Shown: piece by piece, positions 33,796 through 41,731 of the stretch
Layout of the letters: each line of letters starts with the position of its first letter
How positions within the stretch are numbered: position 1 is the stretch's first letter
Source: Phycisphaerae bacterium
GTDB taxonomy: Bacteria > Planctomycetota > Phycisphaerae > UBA1845
DNA length: 64,000 nt
Assembly (NCBI GenBank): GCA_029260075.1
Contig: JAJDDY010000087.1
Span: forward strand, 124,001-188,000
Reading direction: 5' to 3'
The notes under the pieces: generated by a model
Told to the model about the DNA's origin: nothing
What the model saw: the letters and a program-made list of their open reading frames with translations, nothing else
Databases searched by the model: none
Made by a program: the position numbers and the translations under genes

Positions 33796-34680
33796 TCAAT
33801 TCCCCTTGGACATTGTGGCCATCGGACGGGTACACACGTCGGGGCCACCGGGTTTTTGATACTGATTCAATCCAGACGGCGCCATGCCCAACACATCCTG
33901 CAACGCCGGCGTATTGCGTATCGGGTCCACATCACCCACGATCAGCCGCCCCCCCGGAGCGATCGACTTGGACACATTGACGAGCACACGCTTCTTCATC
34001 TCCAGGTCGAAGTACATCAAGACGTTCCGGAGAAAAGCGAGATCAATACGGCTCGTGGCAAACGTATCGCGAAGATTATGAAACTTGAACGAAACCATAC
34101 TCTTGATCGAGGGCTTCAACACGAAGTGGCCATCGCGCTCGTCGAACCACTTGCGGCGTGTGGCCTGGGGTATCTTCGCAACTGCATAGTCGTTGTAGAT
34201 ACCGGCGTTCGCACGGTCGAGCATATCTTGACTGATATCGCTCCCCATCACGGACACACGCCAACTGGCGAAGTCGGGAAGTTTTTCCTTCAAACATATC
34301 GCAGCGGTGTACGCCTCTTCGCCGCTACTGCTCGCCGCGCTCCAAATCTGTATCGACCTGGTCTTGCCCTTCTTCTGCTCGACGATTTCGGGAATCCATT
34401 GCTCTCTAAAAAAGTCCCATAGTCGTTCATTGCGAAAGAAGTACGTCTCGTTCGTCGTGACGGCGGAAAGAAAATGTGGCAACTCCGCAGAGCATTTCGC
34501 GTCGTTGAGAAGTAGTTCGTAGTACGAAGCGAAGCTGTCCAGCTTCAGAGCACGAAGTCGGCGCCGCAAGCGGTTGCTGAGCAGCGTACACTTGGCCTCC
34601 GGTAAGTGAATTCCCGTACGCTCGTATATGAGTTTGGCGACTTTCTTAAATTCGGTCGGCGATAGTTTGATCAATTCCAC
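33796..34680 (-). CDS. cheR: Chemoreceptor glutamate methyltransferase CheR
   Basis: A 294-residue SAM-dependent methyltransferase that adds methyl groups to receptor glutamates. The N-terminal helical domain (FKKVAKLIYERTGIHLPEAK, then NRLRRRLRAL) is followed by TTNETYFFRN, the SAM region IQIWSAASSSGEEAYTAAI, MGSDIS and the FLRNVLMYFD motif. The GTG at 34680 with AGAGG upstream is preferred to an ATG 14 codons earlier that lacks a ribosome site. The C-terminal 35 residues extend past the usual core and end in a poorly conserved tail. It is 93 bp after cheW and seven bases before cheA. Confidence 0.95.
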   Translation of the reverse strand: MELIKLSPTEFKKVAKLIYERTGIHLPEAKCTLLSNRLRRRLRALKLDSFASYYELLLNDAKCSAELPHFLSAVTTNETYFFRNERLWDFFREQWIPEIVEQKKGKTRSIQIWSAASSSGEEAYTAAICLKEKLPDFASWRVSVMGSDISQDMLDRANAGIYNDYAVAKIPQATRRKWFDERDGHFVLKPSIKSMVSFKFHNLRDTFATSRIDLAFLRNVLMYFDLEMKKRVLVNVSKSIAPGGRLIVGDVDPIRNTPALQDVLGMAPSGLNQYQKPGGPDVCTRPMATMSKGN

Positions 34681-34773
34681 GGTCCAAGCCTCTCGCGTTT
34701 TTGCGCTAGCAACGCAGATCAACAGATGTCATCGTGGTTCAGTTGACGCGACTTCATTGTGCAAACTCAGTCG

Positions 34774-35277
34774 CTACGAATCGAGACATGGCCCGAACGC
34801 AACGACACCTTCAATGTTGAGCAAGATCAACAGCCGGTCTTCCAAGCGGACAATGCTGGAAACAAATTCATCGCGGGCACCGACCACTCCGCGCGGGGCA
34901 GGCCGGATTTGAGATTGGTCAACGCGCAGCACGTGACTCACGGCGTCAACGATGACGCCCGTCGTACGCTGCCCCACGTTGAGCACGATGATACGCGACG
35001 CATCGGTTGGCTCCGCCGAAGGCAATCCGAATCGGGCACGGAGATCAATAACTGGAATCACATGCCCGCGCAGGTTGATCAGGCCACGCATGAATCCGGG
35101 CGCGCCCGGCAACTCGGTGATGTGCCCAATACGAATGATCTCCTGCGTGTACAGAATGTCCACGCCGTATTCCTCATTAGCCAATCCGAAACCAACGATC
35201 AGAGATGCCGCTTGAGTATCAGCGGAGCCCACCGTCGCAGTGGAACCGGCCGGTTGTGGTGTTGTTGCTGTGGACAC
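34774..35277 (-). CDS. cheW: Chemotaxis coupling protein CheW
   Basis: A 167-residue scaffold protein joining CheA to receptors. After a Thr/Ala-rich N-terminal 25 residues, the CheW fold is clear: VGFGLANEEYGVDILYTQEI, ITELPGAPGFMRGLINLRGHVIPVID in parts, and a terminal LLILLNIEGV. The start is GTG at 35277 with GGAG eight bases upstream. It is the first gene of the minus-strand che run (cheW-cheR-cheA-cheCC-cheD-cheY), so the operon promoter should lie in the large gap beyond 35278. Confidence 0.95.
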   Translation of the reverse strand: MSTATTPQPAGSTATVGSADTQAASLIVGFGLANEEYGVDILYTQEIIRIGHITELPGAPGFMRGLINLRGHVIPVIDLRARFGLPSAEPTDASRIIVLNVGQRTTGVIVDAVSHVLRVDQSQIRPAPRGVVGARDEFVSSIVRLEDRLLILLNIEGVVAFGPCLDS

Positions 35278-36291
35278 GACCTAAACTCCACGAGTGGGGC
35301 AATCTCTATTTCGAGGACCCCATCGCACCCGAACGATGTATCAAGGAAAAAACGCCCGTCTGGACCACCTTCGCCAAACGAAAACGTATGCACAGAAGCC
35401 AGTGCAACACCAGCGAGCATAACGTCCCGCGACGACGGCTATACTAGATGTTCGAGCAATAGCAATGCGACCCTCTGACGCATACGCAATCGTCTTCGCG
35501 CCCCCTCCAGAGATCCACAGACGCGCAGGTTTTCGAACCCTGTCGTCTCGACTGCGCATCGGGTTACCGATCGCGTTCCTTAACAGAAAAACTCCGCCCA
35601 TGACTTACCGGACGATCGGTCCCGGGCGCGACCGATATTCAACGCCAGCGAGCGGGACCAGATCGTATTCGGCTATTCCTGTACGGGTTGGGCGCACGCT
35701 GTCTTTGCTGAAGAAGACGGACAAGTAAGAGCGCTCTCACTACAAACGTAGTGGCTAAGCGTCGTGATGTACCAAGAGCAACAGGCGCGCAGATGCTGAC
35801 CGAACACGAGTCCGAATCCATGCGGGCGGGAGCGCCACGTGAGAAGGGTCGGCGCCACCACCTTGGTGATGCGTCACGCCGCAACTCGGGCGCATGTGTA
35901 TCGCGCGCCGCCCGAGGCATGGGACGCCTAGCCGGTCTCCTGCGGCAGAAGAGGACTTCCTAGGGCGTGTCCGCAGCGCCCGCGCAGGCGAGACAAGCCG
36001 CACAACCCCGCCTCGCCTGCTCCGCCCCCGTCCGCCCCTGTTGGCCATTAGAAGCTGTCGTTATTGCAGGGTCGCCGGGTGTCCTTGAACGCACCAAACG
36101 CCACGACGGTTCTTATTCGTAGTACGACTCCTGCTCTTCCGTTCTCGACGGAGCCCGTGCCTTCAGTGACGCGGTGAATAGGTCGATAGTCGAGTCGACG
36201 TCACGATCGTCCCGCTACAGGTGCGTCTCCGGCGGGACGTGACGATGCTTCTTGCGACGACAAACGGGCCACAGACTGGAGATACGCTCCC
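35278..36291. other. 1-kb divergent gap between cheW and cheX
   Basis: No gene is called. Several short frames on both strands (for example 35639-35920 minus and 35751-35963 plus) are Arg/Ala/Ser-rich with no motif. A GC-rich inverted repeat with arms GCAGGCGAG and CTCGCCTGC lies near 35984-36020. None of the R1-R3 repeats occurs, which is unusual for a gap this long. It should contain the promoters of both che transcription units, and could hide a regulatory RNA, but nothing specific was identified. Confidence 0.4.
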
Positions 36292-36801
36292 ATGGAAGCA
36301 CGTTACATCAACCCATTCATCGGATCGATCTGCAACACGTTCGAAACGATGTGCAGCGCCACGGTGAAGATTGGCAAACCGGCGTTGAGGCCGGGTGACA
36401 GTCAACCGTGCGATGTTTCCAGTGTGATCGGGTTCTCAGGTGATGCAGCAGGGTCGGTTGTGCTTCAATTCAGCTTCGACGCGGCGTCGAAACTGGCATC
36501 GCGCTTCGCAGGAATTGAAATCACACCTGATCACGAAGACTTTGCTGATGCCGTCGGCGAACTGGCCAACATGGTGGCCGGTGGAGCGAAAGCGAAATTC
36601 GACGGACTGAACATCAGCATATCTCTCCCCAACGTCGTCGTCGGTCAAAGCCACAATGTTTCGGCGTCGAAAACCGCGCCTCGCTTAGTCATACCGTGCG
36701 ACACCGAAGTGGGGTCGTTCAATGTCGAGGTGGCTATGGAAATCCGAAAAACCGAATCCGTCGCAACGCAAGCGGTCTCGACGGCAGGAGCAACAGCGTG
36801 A
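36292..36801 (+). CDS. cheX: CheX-like CheY-P phosphatase
   Basis: A 169-residue CheC/CheX/FliY-family protein. The helix DAVGELANMVAGGAKAKF matches the [DS]xxxExxN phosphatase signature (Asp86, Glu90, Asn93). The N-terminus NPFIGSICNTFETMCSATV and the GFSGDAAGSVVLQF strand are typical of CheX. It should dephosphorylate CheY-P. The ATG at 36292 has GGAG upstream, and the 3' end overlaps the following response-regulator gene as GTGA, so the pair is coupled: a phosphatase encoded with its probable substrate. About 20 residues at the C-terminus are Ala/Thr-rich and look unstructured. Confidence 0.9.
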   Translation: MEARYINPFIGSICNTFETMCSATVKIGKPALRPGDSQPCDVSSVIGFSGDAAGSVVLQFSFDAASKLASRFAGIEITPDHEDFADAVGELANMVAGGAKAKFDGLNISISLPNVVVGQSHNVSASKTAPRLVIPCDTEVGSFNVEVAMEIRKTESVATQAVSTAGATA

Positions 36802-37175
36802 AAATCCTATTGGTCGATGACTCCCGAACGATTCGAAATATACAAAAGAACGTACTGAAAAAGCTAGGCCACACCGACCTCGTGGAAGCAGAGGACGGCG
36901 TCGTGGCGTTGGCCAAGTTCCAGGAAGAAAATCCGGATCTGCTCCTGATCGACTGGAACATGCCCAACATGGACGGCATCACGCTGATCCGAAAGATCCG
37001 AGAGATCGACAAGGAAGTGCCCATGATCATGTGCACGACCGAAGCGGAAAAATCGCGTGTGCTCGAGGCCATCAAGGCGGGCGTGAACAACTACATCGTC
37101 AAACCGTTCACCGTCGAGTCGCTCGGCGAAAAGATTACGCAGACCATGTCCAAGATCGCGGCAGCAGCTGGCTAG
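36798..37175 (+). CDS. cheY: Single-domain response regulator, second CheY
   Basis: A 125-residue receiver with Asp7-Asp8, phospho-acceptor Asp52 in LLLIDWNMPNMDG, Thr in MIMCTTEAEKS and Lys in YIVKPFTVE. The GTG at 36798 overlaps the cheX stop, with AGGAG eight bases upstream. It is closer to classical CheY than the other copy because of the DWNMPNMDG segment. The TAG stop codon lies in CTAGCAGCC, the first bases of an R1 repeat, so the repeat supplies the end of the frame. Its target (motor or other effector) is not in the window. Confidence 0.93.
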   Translation: MKILLVDDSRTIRNIQKNVLKKLGHTDLVEAEDGVVALAKFQEENPDLLLIDWNMPNMDGITLIRKIREIDKEVPMIMCTTEAEKSRVLEAIKAGVNNYIVKPFTVESLGEKITQTMSKIAAAAG

Positions 37176-37319
37176 CAGCCTTCTGAAGAAGTGTGGCACC
37201 GGCTTCCAGCCGGTGATCCATTAGCGATTGCTGCCGCTTGATGGGGACAAATCCCGTTGTCACGGGCGGGTTCGCGGCGACGTGATTGAATACCAGCCTT
37301 GCTCAACAGGCTGGCTAGC
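37172..37319 (+). repeat. R1 dispersed repeat, full-length reference copy
   Basis: The copy begins CTAGCAGCCTTCTGAAG, contains the hairpin CACCGGCTTCCAGCCGGTG, then GGGGACAAATCCCG and CACGGGCGGGTTCGCGG, and closes TTGCTCAACAGGCTGGCTAG. First and last about 16 bases are inverted versions of each other. It fills the gap between the second cheY and the HU-like gene and includes the cheY stop codon. Confidence 0.88.
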
Positions 37320-37463
37320 AATAAGTGGCAGCGGCAGGGTCAAGAAAGCGAAACCGATCCTTGGCAAGCGTGCCAAGCGCTCGCCATCTTCTTGCGCCGG
37401 GCGAAACACTTCGACCACGCACCCGCCCTCACCGACGTGTCAACCGCACCGCCCTCTGCGCGA

Positions 37464-37850
37464 TCAGGTAGACGAATCGGCCTTACCGTCCGACCCACGA
37501 CGCCCGCCACCGCGCGGTACAACGGACGCGACTACGAGCCCGGTAGCTTCGTCAACGACAAGGGGAATGGCCGCAACACGCTCACGCATCACGCGACCGA
37601 CTTTGAATCGCACCGCACGCTTCGCCGGAACCGACACCTTGTCCAGCGTCTTGGGGTTTTGAGCTCGCCGCGGCGCGCGCGCGCGGCTCTCAAAAACACC
37701 GAAGTCGCGAAACTCAAGGCGGTTCCCGTTTGAAAGCTCCTCGATAATGTTGTCGAGAAAGGATTGAAGCACGCGTTTGACCAGCACCCGGCTGCAATCC
37801 TCCTGATCCGCGATCCGATCGATAAGCTCTTTCTTTGTTACAGTCGCCAT
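37464..37850 (-). CDS. HU/IHF-family DNA-binding protein
   Basis: A 128-residue histone-like protein. The first 90 residues are the HU/IHF fold: ATVTKKELIDRIADQ, then FLDNIIEELSNGNRLEFRDFGVFE, with the DNA-contacting arm RAPRRAQNPKTLDKVSVPAKRAVRF, slightly different from the usual RxxRxGRNPxTG. A 35-residue C-terminal extension ends in a Gly/Arg/Ser-rich tail. It bends and compacts DNA as a dimer. The ATG at 37850 has GGGGG upstream; the much longer open frame is rejected. Some planctomycetes carry several HU paralogues, and the extension suggests a specialised one. Confidence 0.9.
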   Translation of the reverse strand: MATVTKKELIDRIADQEDCSRVLVKRVLQSFLDNIIEELSNGNRLEFRDFGVFESRARAPRRAQNPKTLDKVSVPAKRAVRFKVGRVMRERVAAIPLVVDEATGLVVASVVPRGGGRRGSDGKADSST

Positions 37851-38116
37851 ACACTGCCCCCACCGGCGAGCCTTCGCTGCCACGTTGATCCGGACGCCAA
37901 CGGCTCGTGCCCCGCAACACCAAACCGGCATCCCGAGCACAAAACCCACAACATGCACCGCACGACCCGCATGCGCGGCGGCACGCCACGCCACGGAACG
38001 TGCGCGCAAACCATAATAAACAAAGGCTTTGCGATGATCAAGAAAGAAATGAGGCCCGCTTCAATGCGGAAGAGGTAGGTTCCAACGTTGCCCACGATGG
38101 CGGCGAAGTAAGACGC

Positions 38117-38431
38117 CTACCGATGTGCGCGCCCCTTACGAGTCGACTGGAATCGTCGGTAGAAGCTATCTTCGCCGGATCCGAAATTGCCCTGTCGGTC
38201 GTACACACTCGTGGTGTAAACCACGAACTCGTTCGGATTGCTTGAAACGTCGGTTGCCGGCCAATCGGTACGCCGATTGTCCGCGAGCGTCGGACCACGA
38301 TGCGGGGCGAAGATGATCGGGCCTGCAGGCTTCACGCGCCGGCGTTGCGAGTCAGACACACCGCTTCTGCAACCGCCAAGCAGTACGGACACCGCTACGC
38401 CAACGCAAATCTCCATCGCTAGTCGCTTCAT
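38117..38431 (-). CDS. Small putative lipoprotein
   Basis: A 104-residue protein with a lipoprotein signal: MKRLAMEICVGVAVSVLLGGC, Cys21 in the lipobox LLGGC. The mature part is short, polar and Arg/Pro-rich (PAGPIIFAPHRGPTLADNRR) with no domain I recognise. The ATG has GAGGA close upstream. It should be anchored to a membrane facing the periplasm. It is alone between the HU-like gene and a repeat-rich gap, and its function is unknown. Confidence 0.65.
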   Translation of the reverse strand: MKRLAMEICVGVAVSVLLGGCRSGVSDSQRRRVKPAGPIIFAPHRGPTLADNRRTDWPATDVSSNPNEFVVYTTSVYDRQGNFGSGEDSFYRRFQSTRKGRAHR

Positions 38432-38897
38432 CGTTCCTCAGTCCCCCGTTATCCTGGCTGAATAGCTAGCTTACCACATCTAGCTATCCGTCCGAAACGC
38501 GTGATACGGCCTCTACCTCGTACGCTCACCGGTCAAGACCCGAGGCCGCGCGCTTATCCCCAACTGTCTTCACTCGACACGAGACTCCACCCTGCATGCC
38601 GCAGTACGCGCCCGATTGTGACTGCCGATAATCCCTGTCTCTTCTGTCCTTGATCGATGCTGGGCGCTGAACCTGCGGCGACGATACGGATTGTGCAGCC
38701 TGCACATCCCGCGTCGGGATGTGGCGTGAACGCATCACGCTGTGATTCAACGTCTCTTCCGCGTAGCTTGGCTGCCGCCCGCAACCGGGGAGTTAACGCA
38801 TAAGCACAACCGACCCCGGACGCCTGTTACCAAACTTATCCGGTAACCGATCGTCGTGGATTGCTCACCCTGGCCCGCGCACCTACCATAGACTCGG
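38432..38897. other. Gene-free stretch
   Basis: About 465 bp before the next R1 copy. Short minus frames here (38526-38784) are Arg/Ser/Gln-rich and look non-coding. No terminator or promoter stands out. Confidence 0.4.
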
Positions 38898-39037
38898 CCG
38901 CGTGTTGAAGAAGTGTGGCTCCGGGCTCCAGCCGCTGATCCATTGGCGGTTTCCGCGTCTTGACGGAGATGTGGCCCGTTGTTACGCGCGGGTTCACGAC
39001 GGCTCGATTGAATATCAGCATTGTTCAACGAGCTACC
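38898..39037 (+). repeat. R1 dispersed repeat
   Basis: Almost full-length copy starting GTGTTGAAGAAGTGTGGCTCC; the hairpin is decayed (CTCCGGGCTCCAGCCGCTG). It ends ATTGTTCAACGAGCT and runs almost directly into an R2 copy. Confidence 0.75.
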
Positions 39038-39069
39038 AGTACTTTGTCGCGCGTCGCGTGAGGGGTTGA

Positions 39070-39190
39070 CCGAACCGCGACCGTAAGGAAGCGGACATCT
39101 GAATTCCGGTCGTGACAACTCGAAAGCACTCCCTCACGGTCGCGGCTCGGATGGGACGAACCCGCCACTTGAGACGCGACAGAGCGCCAG
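39070..39190 (+). repeat. R2 dispersed palindromic repeat, long form
   Basis: Core 39070-39150, left arm GAACCGCGACCGTAAGGAAG and right arm CTCCCTCACGGTCGCGGCTCGG in parts. The right flank GGACGAACCCGCCACTTGAG is shared with copies at 43540 and 47675. It lies 80 bp upstream of rmuC. Confidence 0.85.
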
Positions 39191-39271
39191 GTACCGTCCA
39201 CTCATAGTCGCGTTTCACCGCGGCAGGCAAACGGTTGTTTGATCGATCAAGACGCCTGTAGGCCACATGCT

Positions 39272-40477
39272 ATGAACGAAGTCGTCCTTACACTCGTCGG
39301 GTCGGTCGTCGGCGCCGCCATCGTCATCGTGGTGCTCACGCTGCGCCGTCGCCACGAAGACGTCGTAGCCGAGCACCTGCTCGCGCGAGTTCAACAGGAC
39401 AAGTCCGAGGAGCTCGCAGCCGTCATTGAACAACTGAAACTGAACTTCTCAGCGCTGTCGCGCGACGCACTGTCCACGAACACCGATGATTTTCTCAAGC
39501 TCGCGGTGACGAGGCTGGACAAGCAAACGGCGACGGGTGAGCAGCAACTTGACGAAAAGAAGAAGCTCATCGACGCCCGGCTGAACGAATTGGGTTCGAA
39601 ACTGGCCGACCTCAACCTGCTAATCCAAACCGTTGAAAAACAGCGTTCCGAATCGCACGGCGCGCTACGCGGACAGGTCGAGAAGGTCGCGCAAGCCACT
39701 GGTCGCCTTCAAGCCACAACGAGCGATCTGCACATCGCACTCGCGAACCCGCAGGCGCGCGGGCAATGGGGCGAGCGGATGGCGGAGGATGTCTTGCGGC
39801 TCGCCGGGTTTATCGAAGGCGTCAACTACACCAAGCAGCAACTGACCGACGAAAGGAAGCGTCCCGACTTCACGTTTTCACTTCCGGGAAACCGGCGCGT
39901 ACACATGGACGTCAAATTCCCACTGGCGAACTACATGAAGATGCTCGACACGGACGACGACGATCTGCGCGATGCCAGCGCCACACAGTTCATTCGGGAC
40001 GTGCGGGCTCGCATCAAAGAGGTCACGACGCGGACGTACATCGACCCGTCCGCCGGTACCGTCGACTACGTGCTCGTGTTCATTCCCAACGAAAAGGTGT
40101 ACGGCTTCATTCACGAACGCGACCACCGCCTGCTCGACGACGCCATGCGTGCCAAGGTCGTGCTTTGTTCTCCACTTACGCTCTACGCCATCCTCGCGGT
40201 CATCCGTCAGTCCGTAGACAGCTTTCACCTTGAGGAAAACGCTAAGCAAATCTTGCAACTGTTGGCCGGGTTCAAGAAGCAGTGGAGCAAGTACGTCGAA
40301 AGCATGGACAAAATGGGCGATCGGCTGGAATCTGCAACGAAGGAATATCGCGACTTGGTCGGCGTGCGTACGCGTCAACTCGAAAAACAAATCGACAAGA
40401 TCGACGATCTTCGGGCTGATCAAGACGCACCTCCGCCGCAAGCACTCCCGACGAACGCCCACCACGGGGACAGCTGA
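39272..40477 (+). CDS. rmuC: DNA recombination protein RmuC
   Basis: A 401-residue protein. Residues 4-26 are a single membrane anchor (VVLTLVGSVVGAAIVIVVLTL), followed by a coiled coil to about 160 and then the RmuC core: ARGQWGERMAEDVLRLAGF, then PDFTFSLPGNRRVHMDVKFPLANY, and a PD-(D/E)xK-like acidic/lysine pattern (Asp in MDVKFP). It ends with a second coiled coil. RmuC limits inversions and rearrangements at short inverted repeats, and the function is otherwise poorly defined. The ATG at 39272 directly precedes the membrane segment. In a genome so rich in inverted repeats the presence of this gene is notable but not evidence of a link. Confidence 0.93.
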   Translation: MNEVVLTLVGSVVGAAIVIVVLTLRRRHEDVVAEHLLARVQQDKSEELAAVIEQLKLNFSALSRDALSTNTDDFLKLAVTRLDKQTATGEQQLDEKKKLIDARLNELGSKLADLNLLIQTVEKQRSESHGALRGQVEKVAQATGRLQATTSDLHIALANPQARGQWGERMAEDVLRLAGFIEGVNYTKQQLTDERKRPDFTFSLPGNRRVHMDVKFPLANYMKMLDTDDDDLRDASATQFIRDVRARIKEVTTRTYIDPSAGTVDYVLVFIPNEKVYGFIHERDHRLLDDAMRAKVVLCSPLTLYAILAVIRQSVDSFHLEENAKQILQLLAGFKKQWSKYVESMDKMGDRLESATKEYRDLVGVRTRQLEKQIDKIDDLRADQDAPPPQALPTNAHHGDS

Positions 40478-40735
40478 CGCGCGGTTCCACGTTGAAACTA
40501 TGCGTAGAACAGTCCTCCAGCCCACGAAATGACGGACAAAACGGCGGGGGCGCACGATCGTCGGCAGACGCGCCACCAAGAACCCGTGGCGCATGGTCAT
40601 CGTGGTCGCCTCGGTTGGAGCTTTCGGCCCGTGGGCGTACAATCGATCCAACGACTGCCGTTCGGTACGGCGAACCGCTGGGGGATCCGCTCGCCGGCGC
40701 GCAAGTCGAATGAATCAACGAAAGGAAGCATTACC

Positions 40736-41329
40736 ATGAACTACAGAAAAACAATCGTTCTGGTTGGTTTGCTCATGGGGGTTGCGCCCAACGCGGTTCG
40801 CGCTGGTCTTGACTTCATTATCGATTCGGAAAGCTCCGCCGTACTGTTCAAGATCAAGAACCGCGACGTCTCTTTCGTCTACGGACGATTCAGAAAAGTC
40901 TCCGGCGTCATCACGGTCAACCGCCGCGTGAAACCCACCGAGCTCGCGCTGGAAGTACAAGTGTCTGCCAAGTCCCTCGACACCAACAGCAAGAAACGCG
41001 ACAAGCACCTGAAGGGCAAAGACTTCTTCAACACGCGAAGCAATCCGAAGATCAAGTTCAAGAGCACAGAGGCCACCAAGCTGGAAGACAACAAGTTCAA
41101 GGTCAAAGGTGAAATGGAGTTCATGGGAATCAAAAAAGAAATCGCGGTTGAGTTTCAGGTGACCGGGTTCAAGAGGATTGCAGGTCAGAAGTCTCGACTT
41201 GGCGGTCAAACTACATTCACCATCAAGCGCAGCGATTTCGGTATGGGGAAGATGGTGCCCGAAGTGGCTGACGAGGTCACCATCATCGTCAGCTTGGAAG
41301 GGGAATTCACCCTTCCGCCGGCAGGATAA
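40736..41329 (+). CDS. YceI-like periplasmic lipocalin-fold protein
   Basis: A 197-residue exported protein. Residues 1-23 are a signal peptide (MNYRKTIVLVGLLMGVAPNAVRA). The mature protein has the YceI order: DSESSAVLFKIKNRDVSFVYG, then VSAKSLDTNSKKRDKHLKG, KDFFNTRSNPKIKFKS and MEFMGIKKEIAVEF in separate stretches. YceI proteins bind isoprenoid or fatty-acid ligands in a beta-barrel. The ATG at 40736 has AAGGA nine bases upstream; the long upstream frame is spurious. It stands alone, between rmuC and a PLP enzyme. Confidence 0.93.
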   Translation: MNYRKTIVLVGLLMGVAPNAVRAGLDFIIDSESSAVLFKIKNRDVSFVYGRFRKVSGVITVNRRVKPTELALEVQVSAKSLDTNSKKRDKHLKGKDFFNTRSNPKIKFKSTEATKLEDNKFKVKGEMEFMGIKKEIAVEFQVTGFKRIAGQKSRLGGQTTFTIKRSDFGMGKMVPEVADEVTIIVSLEGEFTLPPAG

Positions 41330-41436
41330 GCCGATTCCGCATAGTTGGCTAGTGACTGTGCCAATCAGCACATTCCATGCAACGAACTGCATGTACCTCG
41401 GAATGCGATGATCGCGACACTGGCGTACGATTACCG

Positions 41437-41573
41437 GCCTGTTGAACTATGCAGGTACTCAAGCGCGTCACCGCGAACCCGCACGTGAAAACGGGATTTG
41501 GCCCCGTCAAGAGGCGGAAATCGCTAATGGATCACCGGCTGGAAGCCGGCGCCACACTTGTTCAACAGACTGG
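41437..41573 (-). repeat. R1 dispersed repeat, full-length, inverted
   Basis: Reads CCTGTTGAACTATGCAGG at one end and the hairpin CACCGGCTGGAAGCCGGCG near the other, ending TTGTTCAACAGAC. It occupies most of the 400-bp gap after the YceI gene. A small hairpin CGTCCC/GGGACG follows near 41609. Confidence 0.85.
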
Positions 41574-41731
41574 TACGTGCTGACGGTGCGAAAATTCTCG
41601 AAAGTGCAAACGTCCCTGTGGGACGAGATGTCTTTCTCGCCCTATGCGGGACGCTCCTTCCCTCAGTCAAAGTAGCCCGAACCACCGCGAATCCGTAACA
41701 TACGCGCGACCATTCAGCTAGAGAATCGAAC

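Noticed and set aside
35465-35620. tRNA-like words such as TTCGAACCCTG near 35535
   Set aside because: No cloverleaf with matching acceptor, D and anticodon arms could be formed around it.
35751-35963. 70-codon GTG frame in the cheW-cheX gap
   Set aside because: Arg/Ala/Ser-rich translation, no ribosome site, no motif.
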